Assembly (NCBI GenBank): GCA_017646945.1
Contig: JAGCLN010000268.1
Span: forward strand, 1-5,110
Origin: Clostridia bacterium
GTDB taxonomy: Bacteria; Bacillota; Clostridia; Christensenellales; Borkfalkiaceae
DNA length: 5,110 bases
Direction: 5' to 3'
The notes beneath the pieces are model-generated. The model was not told the origin of the DNA. It made no database searches and saw only the letters and a list, made by a program, of their open reading frames with translations. Below are positions 1-5,110 of the stretch, piece after piece (the first letter of the stretch is position 1; each line of letters begins with the position of its first letter). The position numbers were made by a program, and so were the translations under genes.

Positions 1-1383
1 GAGGTATTCGCTTGTGATAGGACGGTATTCAGGACCGATTTGCTTTCCTGAAATTTCGTCCACACCGCCGTTAATAGCGTAAAGTAAGCACTTAGCAAGG
101 TTTGCACGAGCGCCGAAGAATTGCATATCCTTACCGGTCTTCATACAAGATACGCAACAAGCGATACTGTAATCATCACCCATTTCAGGACGCATTAAAT
201 CGTCAGATTCGTATTGAATTGACGAAGTCTTAATAGAAATCTTCGCGCAGAAGTTTTTAAAGTTCTTGGGAAGGTACTTAGACCAAAGAACCGTAAGGTT
301 GGGTTCTGGTGCAGGACCTAAGTTTACAAGAGTGTGAAGAACACGGAAAGAGTTTTTGGTAACTAAAGTTCTACCGTCAACGCCCATACCACCGATAACT
401 TCAGTAACCCAAGTAGGATCGCCTGAGAAAAGTTCGTTGTAAGATTGAATTCTCATAAATCTTACCATACGAAGTTTCATAACGAAGTGGTCCATAAGTT
501 CTTGCGCTTCAGTTTCAGTAAGAATACCCTTCTTGATATCTCTTTCAATATAAACGTCAAGGAAAGTAGAAGTTCTACCGATACTCATTGCAGCGCCGTT
601 TTGGTCTTTTACTGCGCCAAGGTAACCAAAGTAAAGGGCTTGGATTGCTTCTTGAGCGGTTGTAGCAGGTTCGCTAATATCAAAACCGTAAGACTTAGCC
701 ATTTCTTTAAGACCTTTGAGCGCCTTGATTTGTTCAGAAATTTCTTCTCTATCTCTAATCTTATCAGGCATCATTTCGCCACAGATAATAGCCTTATCTT
801 CTTCTTTCTTTTGAATAAGGTAATCAATACCGTAAAGGGCAACTCTACGATAGTCACCGATAATTCTACCACGACCATAGGTATCGGGAAGACCTGTTAA
901 AATGTGAGAAGAACGAGCCGCTCTCATTTCCGGTGTGTATGCATCGAAAACGCCGTCGTTGTTAGTTTTTCTATACTTAGTGAAAATTTCCTTAACGTCA
1001 GCATCGATTTCGTAACCGTACATAGAAAGCGCTTCCGCTGCCATCTTGATACCGCCGAAAGGTTGAAGTGAACGCTTAAGGGGTGCATCAGTTTGGAAAC
1101 CTACGATTTTTTCAAGATTTTTGTCAATATAACCAGGTGCATGGCTAGTTAAAGTAGAAACTACTTTAGTATCAGCGTCTAATACGCCACCGTTTTCTCT
1201 TTCTTTCTTAGAAAGATCCATAACCATTTCCCAAAGTTTCTTCGTTGCGTCAGTTGCAGGCGCAAGGAAAGAGTCGTCACCTTCGTACGGGGTGTAGTTC
1301 TTTTGAATAAAGTCACGCACGTTAATCTCGTCGTTACTCCACTTGCCGGGAATAAATCCTTCCCAACCTTTGAATTGTTTCAT
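1..1383 (-). CDS. pflB: Pyruvate formate-lyase (formate C-acetyltransferase), N-terminal 461 residues, 3' end cut by window edge
   Basis: This cytoplasmic glycyl-radical enzyme converts pyruvate plus CoA to acetyl-CoA plus formate in anaerobic fermentation. Translation from the ATG at 1383 gives 461 residues that align by eye along their whole length with E. coli PflB. Visible blocks include VRDFIQKNYTPYEGDDSF (residues 22-39), LTGLPDTYGRGRIIGDYRR (162-180), NGAAMSIGRTSTFLDVYIER (262-281) and the catalytic ACCVS block with Cys409-Cys410, equivalent to E. coli Cys418-Cys419. The family is about 750 residues, so roughly 290 residues, including the glycyl-radical RVSGY-type motif, lie beyond position 1. 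The start is fixed by an AAGGAG site 7 bases upstream and by the usual N-terminus. The gene follows the thioredoxin-like gene by 48 bases and probably shares its transcript. All 22 visible arginines use only CGT or AGA, which fits high expression. An unusual third cysteine, Cys413, follows the catalytic pair. The family assignment is essentially certain. Confidence 0.98.
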   Translation of the reverse strand, partial: MKQFKGWEGFIPGKWSNDEINVRDFIQKNYTPYEGDDSFLAPATDATKKLWEMVMDLSKKERENGGVLDADTKVVSTLTSHAPGYIDKNLEKIVGFQTDAPLKRSLQPFGGIKMAAEALSMYGYEIDADVKEIFTKYRKTNNDGVFDAYTPEMRAARSSHILTGLPDTYGRGRIIGDYRRVALYGIDYLIQKKEEDKAIICGEMMPDKIRDREEISEQIKALKGLKEMAKSYGFDISEPATTAQEAIQALYFGYLGAVKDQNGAAMSIGRTSTFLDVYIERDIKKGILTETEAQELMDHFVMKLRMVRFMRIQSYNELFSGDPTWVTEVIGGMGVDGRTLVTKNSFRVLHTLVNLGPAPEPNLTVLWSKYLPKNFKNFCAKISIKTSSIQYESDDLMRPEMGDDYSIACCVSCMKTGKDMQFFGARANLAKCLLYAINGGVDEISGKQIGPEYRPITSEYL

Positions 1384-1390
1384 ATTTGTA

Positions 1391-1396
1391 CTCCTT
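1391..1396 (-). promoter_or_regulatory. Strong ribosome binding site of pflB
   Basis: On the minus strand this reads AAGGAG, 7 bases before the pflB ATG. Together with the homology it decides the start codon. It is much better than the leader of pflA, which has no clear Shine-Dalgarno match, so pflB may be translated at a higher rate than its activase from the same transcript. Confidence 0.88.
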
Positions 1397-1416
1397 AAAA
1401 AGTTTTTTATAATCGT

Positions 1417-1428
1417 GGCGAATACGCC
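1417..1428 (-). other. Small GC hairpin in the gap before pflB
   Basis: The 48-base gap between the thioredoxin-like gene and pflB contains GGCG, a 4-base loop, then CGCC on the minus strand. This could form a 4-bp all-GC stem starting 4 bases after the upstream stop codon. No U-tract follows directly, so it does not look like a terminator. It could act as a processing or stabilising element that lets pflB mRNA accumulate separately, but a stem this short may be chance. Confidence 0.3.
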
Positions 1429-1431
1429 TTG

Positions 1432-1755
1432 TTACTTATTTTTCGCTAAGTGTTCTTCAACCATAGCGTCTATCCAAAGTTCAAAAATCTCTTGAGGCTG
1501 AAAGCCTACTGCCCTTGCAAATTCCACACCGTTATCTAATAGCAATACGGTAGGAACGCGCTCGATAGCATATTCGGTGAGAAAACCTTTGGTATTTTCG
1601 TCCGCTTCAATATGCAAAAGGCTCAAATGTTCTCTTGCAGATACCACTTCGTAAAGCATAGGCATAAGCGTTAAACAGTTAGCGCAAGACTCACCGCTTA
1701 CTTCAATCACCTGCAAGCCCTTGATTTTTTCTTTATAATTCGAGTCGTTTATCAC
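1432..1755 (-). CDS. Thioredoxin-like protein embedded between pflA and pflB
   Basis: This is a 107-residue single-domain thioredoxin-fold protein, the usual thioredoxin size, with no signal peptide, so it is probably cytoplasmic. The redox-active site is Cys24-Ala-Asn-Cys27 in a GESCANC context instead of the classical WCGPC. The cis-proline loop is RVPTV, with Pro68, followed by a strand LLLDNG and a C-terminal helix. This indicates a thiol-disulfide oxidoreductase, but the altered CxxC means the redox potential and partner may differ from housekeeping thioredoxin. The start is GTG (1753-1755), whose GTGA overlaps the pflA TGA stop. An AGGAG site 7 bases upstream, inside the end of pflA, supports it. 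Overlap with pflA and proximity to pflB suggest a role in keeping PFL system thiols reduced, which is inference. It uses arginine codons AGG and CGC that are absent from visible pflB. Confidence 0.9.
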   Translation of the reverse strand: MINDSNYKEKIKGLQVIEVSGESCANCLTLMPMLYEVVSAREHLSLLHIEADENTKGFLTEYAIERVPTVLLLDNGVEFARAVGFQPQEIFELWIDAMVEEHLAKNK

Positions 1756-2480
1756 TTTATAACTCCTAAAATCTGTTTTGCCTTTAAAACCGCGTCTTTA
1801 CTCGGTGGGTTAACGCCTTTGAGCGGATACTCGATACCGAGTTTTTCATACTTAACTTCGCCCATGGTGTGATATGGCAAAACTTCTACCTTTTCAACGT
1901 TTATCGTTTTGATAAAGTTTGAAAGTTTAATTAAACTTTCTTCATCATCGGTAAGCCCGGGAACTAAAACGTAGCGAATCCAAATTCGCTTTCCCCTATC
2001 GGAAAGCCACTTGGCGTACGCGAGCGTGTGCTCATTAGGAACGCCGGTTAAATCTTTATGCTTATCGCTATCGATATGCTTGATATCTAAAAGATATAAG
2101 TCTACGAACTTGTCTAATTCTTCGTGCTTTTTTACTGAAATCTCATCGCTTGGGTTAAAAGTATAGCCCGACGTATCGACTGCGGTGTTTATACCGTAAC
2201 TTTTAACCGATTTTAAAAGTTCAGTAACAAAATCAATTTGCAAAAGCGGTTCGCCACCCGAAACGGTTAATCCGCCCTTTTCACCGTAATAACTTCTGTA
2301 CTTGATTATCTCTTGAGTTAAATCCCAAACGGTACGCTCTTCCCCGTCACTAAGCAACCAACTATCAGGGTTGTGGCAGTATTTACAACGAAGGGGACAA
2401 CCTTGCATAAAAGTTACGAATCTTATACCAGGACCGTCTACCGTTCCGCCTGAAAATACCGAGTGAATCTTACCAACCAT
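1752..2480 (-). CDS. pflA: Pyruvate formate-lyase activating enzyme (radical SAM)
   Basis: PflA uses a [4Fe-4S] cluster and S-adenosylmethionine to abstract a hydrogen from the C-terminal glycine of PflB, switching the enzyme on under anaerobic conditions. The 242 residues match the family length (246 in E. coli). Visible features are GGTVDGPGIRFVTFMQGC (11-28), the cluster motif Cys28-x3-Cys32-x2-Cys35 followed by HNPDSW, the SAM-binding SGGEPLLQ (74-81), DTSGY (102-106), LLDIKH (130-135), WIRYVLVPGLTDD (167-179) and LPYHTMG (201-207). There is no ferredoxin-like cysteine insert, so this is the short PFL-type activase and not a longer glycyl-radical activase. An in-frame TAA lies 6 bases before the ATG at 2480, so the start cannot move upstream. 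No clear Shine-Dalgarno is present. It is the first gene after the promoter at 2519-2547, and its stop overlaps the thioredoxin-like gene. Confidence 0.97.
   Translation of the reverse strand: MVGKIHSVFSGGTVDGPGIRFVTFMQGCPLRCKYCHNPDSWLLSDGEERTVWDLTQEIIKYRSYYGEKGGLTVSGGEPLLQIDFVTELLKSVKSYGINTAVDTSGYTFNPSDEISVKKHEELDKFVDLYLLDIKHIDSDKHKDLTGVPNEHTLAYAKWLSDRGKRIWIRYVLVPGLTDDEESLIKLSNFIKTINVEKVEVLPYHTMGEVKYEKLGIEYPLKGVNPPSKDAVLKAKQILGVIK
1763..1767 (-). promoter_or_regulatory. Ribosome binding site deciding the GTG start of the thioredoxin-like gene
   Basis: The minus strand reads AGGAG, followed by a 7-base spacer and GTG. The site lies within the last codons of pflA (the LGV region). It supports the GTG at 1755 as the true start despite the non-ATG codon and allows direct initiation in addition to coupling through the GTGA overlap. 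Confidence 0.8.
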
Positions 2481-2518
2481 AATTTACCGTGAAAATCTTA
2501 ATTTATTTGCCACAAAAA

Positions 2519-2547
2519 ATTATAACATATCATTTAACATTTGTAAA
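2519..2547 (-). promoter_or_regulatory. Sigma-A (sigma-70 type) promoter with extended -10, for pflA-trx-pflB
   Basis: On the minus strand the -35 box is TTTACA (2547-2542) and the -10 box is a perfect TATAAT (2524-2519), separated by exactly 17 bases. The -10 is extended by TG one base upstream (TGTTATAAT). Transcription would start near 2511-2513, giving a leader of about 31-33 bases before the pflA ATG. This is the best promoter match I found, and it is placed correctly for the PFL operon. The spacing and box identities are read directly; activity is inferred. Confidence 0.85.
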
Positions 2548-2560
2548 TATATATTTAAAA
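2541..2560. promoter_or_regulatory. Candidate operator: 20-bp AT-rich dyad over the -35 box
   Basis: These 20 bases form an inverted repeat with one mismatched pair out of ten (G2543 against A2558) around the 12-bp perfect core AAATATATATTT (2545-2556). It covers the -35 hexamer at 2542-2547, so a bound protein could block or modulate the promoter. The outer TTGT resembles one half of redox-sensing Rex-type operators, but the other half lacks the expected ACAA, so no regulator can be named. In such AT-rich DNA a dyad can arise by chance. Confidence 0.35.
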
Positions 2561-2563
2561 TAT

Positions 2564-3331
2564 TTAAGCAACTTTTTTGCCTGAATTTTGCGATAATCTC
2601 AAGCGTTCTTTTTCCGCACAAAGTACCGCCCATTCTTTACCGATTACGTTAAATATCGCCGTTACGAGTAATGAAGATAAATTGTTTGCCATAAATTTAG
2701 ACAATATCTTTTTGCTCGCACCAACAGGACTTATAAAACTTGAAAGGAAGAAGCATAGCGCCATAATTTTACTAATGATAATAACGCTCGTTTTACCTTT
2801 AAATTTACCGATAGTTCTCGTAAAATCAATAAGGTGAATAACCGAAGAGATTTTAATTGTTTTAAGCCAAATCACACCCGAAGAATCAAAGATATGATTT
2901 AAGCGGGAACATAACTTTTTAAGCATTTCGATTATCTCGTTTTTAGAGTAATTAAGATAACCGCCTGCACCTTCAAAGTCAGCGGAAATACTCTTTATTA
3001 AAGATAAAGTTATAACCTTAATATCGTCTTCTTTTTCGAGCGGTGCGCCGTTGGAATCTAAATTGATTTTAGCGCTCTTTTTCTTGCGTTTACGCTTTGA
3101 TTTTTCTGAGTAAATAACGTATCTTTCAAGATGAGCGTCAACTATTTTATTTATACTTGTAATTTTCGCATTATCTACGCAATTTTCGAAATTTTCATCG
3201 CTCGCTTTTATGATTTTTTTAACCATATTTATAGCGTATAACTTAACCGAAAAGGATAAGCCGAACACTACCGAAGAAATGATAAAAAATATGAACACTA
3301 CGTCCGCTAACACCGAGAGAAACTGCATCAT
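2564..3331 (-). CDS. Hypothetical membrane-anchored protein B (255 aa), unrecognised family
   Basis: I do not recognise this protein. Numbered from the ATG at 3331, it has one strong N-terminal membrane segment (about residues 5-32), then a lysine-rich stretch, predicting a short outside N-terminus and a cytoplasmic remainder. A very basic cluster (KSKRKRKKK) lies near 78-86. A mainly helical middle region follows, with a second hydrophobic stretch near 182-200 (IISKIMALCFFLSSF) that may be a membrane or re-entrant helix. The ATG overlaps the TGA of the preceding gene (ATGA), with a GGGGGGA Shine-Dalgarno-like run 6 bases upstream. I prefer this start to a GTG 15 bases earlier, which lies upstream of that G-run. 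It is probably translationally coupled to protein A and may be its distant paralog and partner. No catalytic motif is evident. Confidence 0.8.
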   Translation of the reverse strand: MMQFLSVLADVVFIFFIISSVVFGLSFSVKLYAINMVKKIIKASDENFENCVDNAKITSINKIVDAHLERYVIYSEKSKRKRKKKSAKINLDSNGAPLEKEDDIKVITLSLIKSISADFEGAGGYLNYSKNEIIEMLKKLCSRLNHIFDSSGVIWLKTIKISSVIHLIDFTRTIGKFKGKTSVIIISKIMALCFFLSSFISPVGASKKILSKFMANNLSSLLVTAIFNVIGKEWAVLCAEKERLRLSQNSGKKVA

Positions 3332-4098
3332 TTCAATTCCCCCCACTTAGGCATTTCGCCGTTCTTTTCAAACGTTTCAAACGCCTTTACGCCTATAAAT
3401 TTAACCACGTCTGTCATCGCGCTTTCTATCTTACCACGGAAGATAAACGTGCTTGCTTTCATTACCGATAAACCTATCTTTTTGAGAAGGCTTGGCTTTG
3501 AAGATTTTTCAGGTTCAACTTCTACTGCTTCATCGTTTTCAATCGCTTTTTCAAGAAGATTTTCAACGATTTTAAGAGGCTTATCTTCGGCGCGAATAAG
3601 TTTGAAAATAGGAGAAATTTTGCTATCAATAAGGTCAAGTGCGCCGGTCATTATAGAAGTTGCGTCATACACGGTAAAGCCTAAGTAATAATACTTTTCA
3701 TCGTGATTGCCGTACACGGTCGCAACGTCTTTAATAACGGATAAAGCATCTCGTTTTACGTTTTCTATATTTGCCGAAAATTTAAGCCTACGGTCGTAAT
3801 GAAACTTGTATTTACGCTTTTCAAAATAAATACTCGCGTTATCGTCACAAGAAATTCCAAGTTTTAACATACGCCTTGCTCTCTTTTTTATCTTTGAAAG
3901 AGTTATTGCATAAGCGATAAAGTAAATAACGAAAAAGAGTATTATACCAAGAACAAAGCAAATAACCAAAATTACGAGTTTTTTGTTCGTTTCATAAAAG
4001 GAACTCGTTATTACTGAAATAACGTAGGATACAACGAGTACCAAAACCATAAGTATCGGTTTTAAAATCGGAGCATTCTTTTTACTTTCTATTGCCAT
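3328..4098 (-). CDS. Hypothetical membrane-anchored protein A (256 aa), unrecognised family
   Basis: I do not recognise this protein. Two adjacent hydrophobic helices (about 12-33 and 41-67) form a hairpin. Lysines before the first and the cluster KIKKRARR (69-76) after the second predict both ends in the cytoplasm. A soluble region of about 180 residues follows, with an aromatic and basic stretch (YFEKRKYKFHYDRR, 91-104), a YYYLGFTVYDATS segment (136-148), a probable helical bundle (150-188), an acidic and serine-rich linker (189-203), and a C-terminal amphipathic region (204-246). No nucleotide-binding or catalytic motif is visible. An in-frame TAA at 4113-4111 limits the start to the ATG at 4098. 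There is no clear ribosome binding site, and only 5 bases separate it from the YhcH-like gene, so coupling is likely. Its stop overlaps the start of protein B. Confidence 0.82.
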   Translation of the reverse strand: MAIESKKNAPILKPILMVLVLVVSYVISVITSSFYETNKKLVILVICFVLGIILFFVIYFIAYAITLSKIKKRARRMLKLGISCDDNASIYFEKRKYKFHYDRRLKFSANIENVKRDALSVIKDVATVYGNHDEKYYYLGFTVYDATSIMTGALDLIDSKISPIFKLIRAEDKPLKIVENLLEKAIENDEAVEVEPEKSSKPSLLKKIGLSVMKASTFIFRGKIESAMTDVVKFIGVKAFETFEKNGEMPKWGELK

Positions 4099-4103
4099 AA
4101 ATG

Positions 4104-4553
4104 TTAAATTTTAAGTTTGAAAACTAATTTTTTAACGTTGCTTTCTTCACCTGCAATAATATTGCCAACGTGAAGGTCGTTAGGAAATACTAACGCAAAG
4201 TTAGTTCCGTCAAGCACGATTGAGTTATAGTATTGAGCAGTATAAAACTCAACGTCTTTCTTAGTATCGTATGGCGTTGCAGGTTCGCCAAGGTCAATCG
4301 CTTGGAAAACGAACGTTTCCGTTCCCCTAACCACGATTTGAAGGTCAAGATATTCTCTGTGCGCTTCAAGTAAAACTTCTTCGGGTTCTTCGTGGGTTAC
4401 ATATTCCATAACCTTACAAGTACACTCGTCACCCAAATCGTACTTGCCGTTTTCTAACGCCAAAACGTCATGACTATTTAAAAACTCAATCGCTTTTGAA
4501 ATACCGGGAACGTAATCGTATCTACATAAAAATTTAATACCGTCTGAAATCAT
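4104..4553 (-). CDS. YhcH/YjgK/YiaL family protein (DUF386, cupin-like beta-barrel)
   Basis: This 149-residue protein has the family length of about 150 and its hallmark EAHREYLDLQ block (63-72, with Glu63, His65, Tyr68, Asp70 and Gln72), an ALVFPNDLHVG segment (120-130, with Asp126 and His128) and a KKLVFKLK C-terminus (141-148). The conserved acidic and histidine residues bind a metal inside a beta-barrel. Known relatives include EbgC, TabA and the sialic-acid anomerase NanQ (YhcH), so a role on free sugars, such as anomer conversion, is plausible. The substrate cannot be read here and no sugar pathway genes are adjacent. The ATG overlaps the TGA of the ATP-grasp gene (ATGA) and no strong Shine-Dalgarno is present, suggesting translational coupling. 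The family call is confident; the function is open. Confidence 0.9.
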   Translation of the reverse strand: MISDGIKFLCRYDYVPGISKAIEFLNSHDVLALENGKYDLGDECTCKVMEYVTHEEPEEVLLEAHREYLDLQIVVRGTETFVFQAIDLGEPATPYDTKKDVEFYTAQYYNSIVLDGTNFALVFPNDLHVGNIIAGEESNVKKLVFKLKI

Positions 4554-5110
4554 TGTTTTTCTACCGCCTTTATAAGATATTTTGCATACTCTTTAGCAAC
4601 GGAAACGTTTGCAACCTTATCCATCGCCGAGAAAAATGCGTTTGAATTAACTTCGCATACGATAGGCTCGTTAGCCTTGCCGTATAACAAATCAATGCCC
4701 ATATAGTCAAGATTTAATAAATTTGCAACCTTTTCAGCAACCTCAATAAACTCTTTGGGTGGGTCTATCTTTCTAGCGTTACCGCCAAGCGCCGAATTCG
4801 ACCTAAAATCACTACCCGAATATCTTTCGATTGCCGAATAGTATTTTTTGCCGATGCAAATTATCCTAACGTCACGCCCGAAACTTGAAGATATAAATTC
4901 TTGATAAATCTTAGGTTCAAAGGGGTTTTGATTGATAAAATCAATCAATTCTTCCTTAGTGTTTATCAAAAACACGCCCTTGCCAAGAGATGAGAAACTC
5001 TTTTTTGCAACGAGTGGAAGGGATAAAATATCAATAATTTCACTCGCGCTATCTTCCGTTAACTTTGCACCCTTAGTATAACAAAGTGGCGCTGATACGG
5101 TTTTGGGAAC
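4550..5110 (-). CDS. RimK-type ATP-grasp ligase, C-terminal 186 residues, 5' end cut by window edge
   Basis: ATP-grasp ligases of the RimK type join a carboxylate to an amine through an acyl-phosphate. The open frame runs to the window edge, and homology begins at once with PKT, so the true start lies outside; a GTG at 4975 is internal. In fragment numbering, the ATP-binding lysine and flexible glycine-rich loop are KKSFSSLGKGVF (36-47). QEFI (70-73), GRDVRI (78-83), DFRSN (101-105), LGGNA (108-112), MGIDLL (137-142) and the metal-binding CEVNSN (152-157) follow. These match the RimK, LysX and ArgX branch. The usual NSNPG is replaced by NSNAF. The family is about 280-300 residues, so roughly 100 residues are missing. 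The substrate could be a protein tail, an amino-acid carrier protein or a cofactor and cannot be decided. It overlaps the YhcH-like gene by 4 bases. Confidence 0.92.
   Translation of the reverse strand, partial: VPKTVSAPLCYTKGAKLTEDSASEIIDILSLPLVAKKSFSSLGKGVFLINTKEELIDFINQNPFEPKIYQEFISSSFGRDVRIICIGKKYYSAIERYSGSDFRSNSALGGNARKIDPPKEFIEVAEKVANLLNLDYMGIDLLYGKANEPIVCEVNSNAFFSAMDKVANVSVAKEYAKYLIKAVEKQ
4928..4948. repeat. Perfect 9-bp inverted repeat inside the ATP-grasp gene
   Basis: The arms TTGATTGAT and ATCAATCAA are separated by AAA and are exact reverse complements. They fall in codons for the ELIDFINQN stretch. In mRNA this could form an AU-rich hairpin. No U-tract makes it a terminator, and coding constraint may explain it. 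Confidence 0.45.

Noticed and set aside
445..900. Plus-strand open frame of 151 codons
   Set aside because: It lies wholly opposite pflB, whose minus-strand translation matches a known enzyme throughout. It has no recognisable domain and is a shadow.
1384..1431. Separate promoter for pflB
   Set aside because: A TATAAA-like stretch is present on the minus strand, but I found no credible -35 box at suitable spacing.
2087..2101. Short inverted repeat ATATCT-AAA-AGATAT inside pflA
   Set aside because: Only 6 AT-rich pairs within codons for a conserved YLLDIK segment; best explained by coding constraint and composition.
2531..2560. Named Fnr or Rex operator
   Set aside because: The Fnr TTGAT-N4-ATCAA pattern is absent, and the Rex-like TTGT half has no matching ACAA half, so only an unnamed dyad is reported.
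2521..2566. Intrinsic terminator after membrane protein B
   Set aside because: The region can form only AT-rich pairings (for example TAAATAT at 2544-2550 with ATATTTA at 2560-2566), with no GC stem and no directional U-tract after it.
2577..2837. Plus-strand open frame of 86 codons
   Set aside because: It lies opposite membrane protein B, is short and has no family resemblance. The operon layout supports the minus-strand gene.
3344..3346. GTG start for membrane protein B, giving 260 residues
   Set aside because: It lies upstream of the G-rich Shine-Dalgarno-like run. The ATG at 3331 has that run at proper spacing and forms an ATGA overlap with the preceding stop.
3449..3688. Plus-strand open frame of 79 codons
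   Set aside because: It is opposite membrane protein A, low in complexity (Ser/Arg-rich from the reverse of Lys/Glu/Asp codons) and lacks supporting context.
4550..4975. ATP-grasp gene starting at the GTG at 4975
   Set aside because: The frame stays open to 5110 and the upstream residues contain the ATP-binding lysine and glycine-rich loop of the family, so this GTG is an internal valine.

Overview
The window looks like part of the chromosome of a low-GC, anaerobic, fermentative Gram-positive-type bacterium, most likely an uncultured Bacillota of the Clostridia or Bacilli kind. The reasons are the oxygen-sensitive pyruvate formate-lyase (PFL) system, strong AGGAG ribosome binding sites, AT-rich codon use, standard stop codon use (TGA ends four genes) and tightly overlapping genes. 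The taxonomic call is an inference. All seven genes lie on the minus strand, so transcription runs from high to low coordinates.

The upstream block (5110 down to 2564) holds four genes joined by overlaps or tiny gaps. They are the C-terminal part of a RimK-type ATP-grasp ligase (cut by the window edge), a YhcH/YjgK/YiaL-family cupin-like protein, and two unrecognised membrane-anchored proteins. ATGA overlaps join ligase to YhcH and the first membrane protein to the second; 5 bases separate YhcH from the first membrane protein. The membrane proteins have similar size and layout and may be distant paralogs. No recognised pathway explains this four-gene set, and it is the least understood part of the window.

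An 83-base AT-rich gap (2481-2563) separates the blocks. It carries a near-consensus sigma-A promoter on the minus strand, TTTACA - 17 bases - TGTTATAAT (extended -10), with a near-perfect AT-rich dyad over the -35 box. There is no convincing intrinsic terminator for the upstream block.

The downstream block (2480 down to 1 and beyond) is a PFL operon in unusual order: pflA (radical SAM activase), a 107-residue thioredoxin-like protein with a CANC site and a GTG start overlapping the pflA stop, then pflB behind a strong AGGAG site. PflB is visible for 461 residues, including the catalytic Cys-Cys pair; the glycyl-radical C-terminus lies outside the window. PflA would install the glycyl radical on PflB, which converts pyruvate and CoA to acetyl-CoA and formate. 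The thioredoxin-like protein plausibly supports thiol or redox maintenance of this system, but its partner is unknown.
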